Below, one piece after another: positions 20,633 to 22,147 of a stretch of 22,147 nt of DNA (position 1 is its first letter; each line of letters opens with the position of its first letter). Source of the DNA: W425 sp964503235 (lineage in GTDB: Bacteria > Chloroflexota > Dehalococcoidia > Dehalococcoidales > RBG-16-60-22); the NCBI GenBank assembly GCA_964503235.1, contig CAZCZJ010000035.1:1-22147 (forward strand). Direction: 5' to 3'. The notes under the pieces are model-generated. The model was given only the letters and a program-made list of their open reading frames with translations. It had not been told where the DNA came from and made no database searches. The position numbers and the translations under genes are program-made.

Positions 20633-21694
20633 ATGATAATCATGAAAACAGAAGCCACCGATGAAGAAATCACCGGAGTAGTCAGGGAGACAACGAAATA
20701 CGGCTTGAGAGTTGATATTGCCCGGGGTGAAAACAGCACCGTAATCAGCCTCGTCGGCGACCAGAGTAAGGTCCCGTTTTCACATCTGGCGGTTCTCCCT
20801 GGCGTGAAAGAAGCATTGATGGTCGAAACTCCCTACCGACTTATCAGTCGCGAATACGCCCGGCATTATGACGGAGAGACGAAGCACCGGGCGATTAATG
20901 TGGGAGACATAACCATCGGCGGTGACGAACCGGTGTATATTGCCGGTCCCTGTGCCATACAAAGCAAACGGCAGCTTTTCAGGATTGCCGAAGGCGTTAA
21001 AAAAGCCGGGGCTCATATCCTTCGGGGAGGCGTCTTCAAACCGAGGATGTCCGTCCACACCTTCCAGGGCCTGGGTTCTATCGGTCGGGAGCAGGCCGAG
21101 GAAGCTTTAAGCTGGCTCCGTGAAGCCGGGGACAGATACGAAATGCCGGTAATCACCGAGGCCAGAGGTGAATCACAGGTCGATATGGTGGCGGAGTACG
21201 TCGATATCCTCCAGATTGGCACCAAGAATATGTATGACCAGGACTTGATTACTGCCGTGGCCAGGAAAAACAAGCCGGTCCTGTACAAGAGGCATTTCGG
21301 GGCGGGTATTGAAGAATTCCTTTCCTGTGCCGAATATATCGCCGCCGAGGGAAACCGCGACATCATCCTCTGTGAGCGGGGTGTGTTGCCCCTGGGTAAA
21401 GGTAAAAATTATACCAGGTATACCCTCGATGTTGCCGCCATACCGGTACTCATGAAGGAGACCTACCTGCCGGTTGTCGCCGACCCCAGTCACGGTACCG
21501 GGCGCCGCGACCTTATTTTCGATATGAGTTGCGCCGCTATTGCCGCCGGTGCCTGCGGACTGATAATCGAAACACATTACAATCCCGCGGAATCGCCGGT
21601 CGACAGTCAGCAGATGATTACGCCTGACGAGCTTAAAGAGGTGATTGATACATGTCAGCGTATCCACCGGATTATTGCATCTGCCAGGAAGTAA
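20633..21694 (+). CDS. aroF: 3-deoxy-7-phosphoheptulonate (DAHP) synthase, type I-beta
   Basis: The enzyme condenses phosphoenolpyruvate and erythrose 4-phosphate, the first step of the shikimate pathway. Residues 1-75 form the ACT/ferredoxin-like regulatory domain seen in Thermotoga-type enzymes, the usual site of Tyr/Phe feedback. The barrel follows, with AGPCAIQS, RGGVFKPR and ILCERG. Expected metal ligands are Cys107, His287 (DPSHGTGRRD), Glu313 (IIETH) and Asp324 (SPVDSQQ). The usual KPRTS is KPRMS here, a change at the erythrose 4-phosphate site. ATG 20633 has AAGGAG 8 nt upstream. Expression is probably controlled by the upstream attenuator. aroB follows after 7 nt. Confidence 0.93.
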   Translation: MIIMKTEATDEEITGVVRETTKYGLRVDIARGENSTVISLVGDQSKVPFSHLAVLPGVKEALMVETPYRLISREYARHYDGETKHRAINVGDITIGGDEPVYIAGPCAIQSKRQLFRIAEGVKKAGAHILRGGVFKPRMSVHTFQGLGSIGREQAEEALSWLREAGDRYEMPVITEARGESQVDMVAEYVDILQIGTKNMYDQDLITAVARKNKPVLYKRHFGAGIEEFLSCAEYIAAEGNRDIILCERGVLPLGKGKNYTRYTLDVAAIPVLMKETYLPVVADPSHGTGRRDLIFDMSCAAIAAGACGLIIETHYNPAESPVDSQQMITPDELKEVIDTCQRIHRIIASARK

Positions 21695-21701
21695 AGGTAA
21701 A

Positions 21702-22147
21702 ATGACATCAATGAAAAAGGTAAAAGTAGACCTTCAAAAGAATAGCTACGAGATACACATCGGCAACGGTCTGATGCCGCAGGTCGGCCCCTGGCTGAAG
21801 GAGTTGGGCTATTCCGGTAGAGCCGTTATCATTACCGATACCACGGTCAAGGCTCTGTACGCCGATGTTTTATCCCGTGGGCTGACTGACGCCGGTTTTA
21901 ATGTCAGTGTCCTGGAAATACCCCCGGGCGAAGAGCAGAAAACCCTGGAGGCAGCGGGTGGGCTCTACGAGAAGCTCACCGGGGCTTATGCGGAAAGGAT
22001 GACTCCCGTTATCGCTCTGGGTGGTGGGGTAGTCGGCGACCTGGCCGGGTTCGTAGCGGCGACCTACATGCGCGGCGTGCCCCTGGTGCAGGTACCGACG
22101 ACGCTCCTGGCGCAGGTGGACAGCAGCATCGGCGGCAAGACGGCGGT
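21702..22147 (+). CDS. aroB: 3-dehydroquinate synthase, C-terminus cut by window edge
   Basis: About 148 codons are present. The enzyme converts DAHP to 3-dehydroquinate using NAD and a divalent metal, the step after AroF. The NAD-binding region GGGVVGDLAGFVAATYMRG and the signature PTTLLAQVDSSIGGKTAV are complete; PPGEEQKTLE is the conserved loop before them. The metal-ligand histidines lie beyond the edge. ATG at 21702 is chosen because AAGG lies about 4 nt upstream; a second ATG at 21711 is 13 nt from it. The 7-nt gap to aroF makes a single transcript likely. Confidence 0.95.
   Translation, partial: MTSMKKVKVDLQKNSYEIHIGNGLMPQVGPWLKELGYSGRAVIITDTTVKALYADVLSRGLTDAGFNVSVLEIPPGEEQKTLEAAGGLYEKLTGAYAERMTPVIALGGGVVGDLAGFVAATYMRGVPLVQVPTTLLAQVDSSIGGKTA

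Noticed and set aside
20524..20739. 71-codon minus-strand ORF over the terminator and aroF start
   Set aside because: It overlaps the attenuator and aroF start on the opposite strand and shows no protein features.
1..22147. CRISPR arrays, tRNA or rRNA genes, transposases, phage genes
   Set aside because: No regularly spaced direct repeats, tRNA-like cloverleaf or mobile-element protein was seen; only the palindromic repeat at 16662-16755 suggests mobility.

Overview
The window is almost entirely one co-directional ribosomal protein supercluster on the minus strand (37 genes, from rpsL at 20149 down to a truncated rpsI at position 1). A second, divergent gene block on the plus strand begins the shikimate pathway (aroF, then a truncated aroB). 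The organism is a bacterium. The gene order (rpsL-rpsG-fusA-rpsJ with no tuf, then S10, spc and alpha blocks fused and followed by truA-rplM-rpsI), a 14-residue insertion in S12, zinc-type S4/S14/L36 and adjacent chorismate genes best fit Chloroflexota, probably a Dehalococcoidia-like lineage. That placement is inference from gene order and memory of such genomes, not from a search.

Minus strand, in transcription order: rpsL, rpsG, fusA (str block); rpsJ, rplC, rplD, rplW, rplB, rpsS, rplV, rpsC, rplP, rpmC, rpsQ (S10 block); rplN, rplX, rplE, rpsN, rpsH, rplF, rplR, rpsE, rpmD, rplO, secY (spc block); adk, map, infA, rpmJ, rpsM, rpsK, rpsD, rpoA, rplQ (alpha block); truA, rplM, rpsI. Packing is very tight: many genes overlap by 4 to 20 nt or abut exactly, and about ten use GTG or TTG starts. 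The only sizeable internal gaps are rpsG-fusA (62 nt), rpsD-rpoA (93 nt) and rpsJ-rplC. The rpsJ-rplC gap holds a 94-bp palindromic, MITE-like repeat that ends next to the rplC start. S3 and the RNA polymerase alpha subunit both carry long charged C-terminal tails.

The 483-bp divergent region (20150-20632) is the most informative non-coding part. Back-to-back promoters share one AT-rich core near 20389-20397. Toward rpsL lies a roughly 235-nt leader with two inverted repeats. Toward aroF lies what looks like a complete ribosome-mediated transcription attenuator: a consensus-like promoter; a short ORF (20412-20507) with 8 aromatic codons in 15; an antiterminator strand inside the end of that ORF; a Rho-independent terminator at 20554-20576; and then the aroF ribosome binding site.

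Together the window links translation and protein export (ribosome, EF-G, IF-1, SecY, methionine aminopeptidase, RNA polymerase alpha) to the entry steps of aromatic amino acid synthesis. The latter appears to be controlled by the supply of charged Phe, Tyr and Trp tRNAs.
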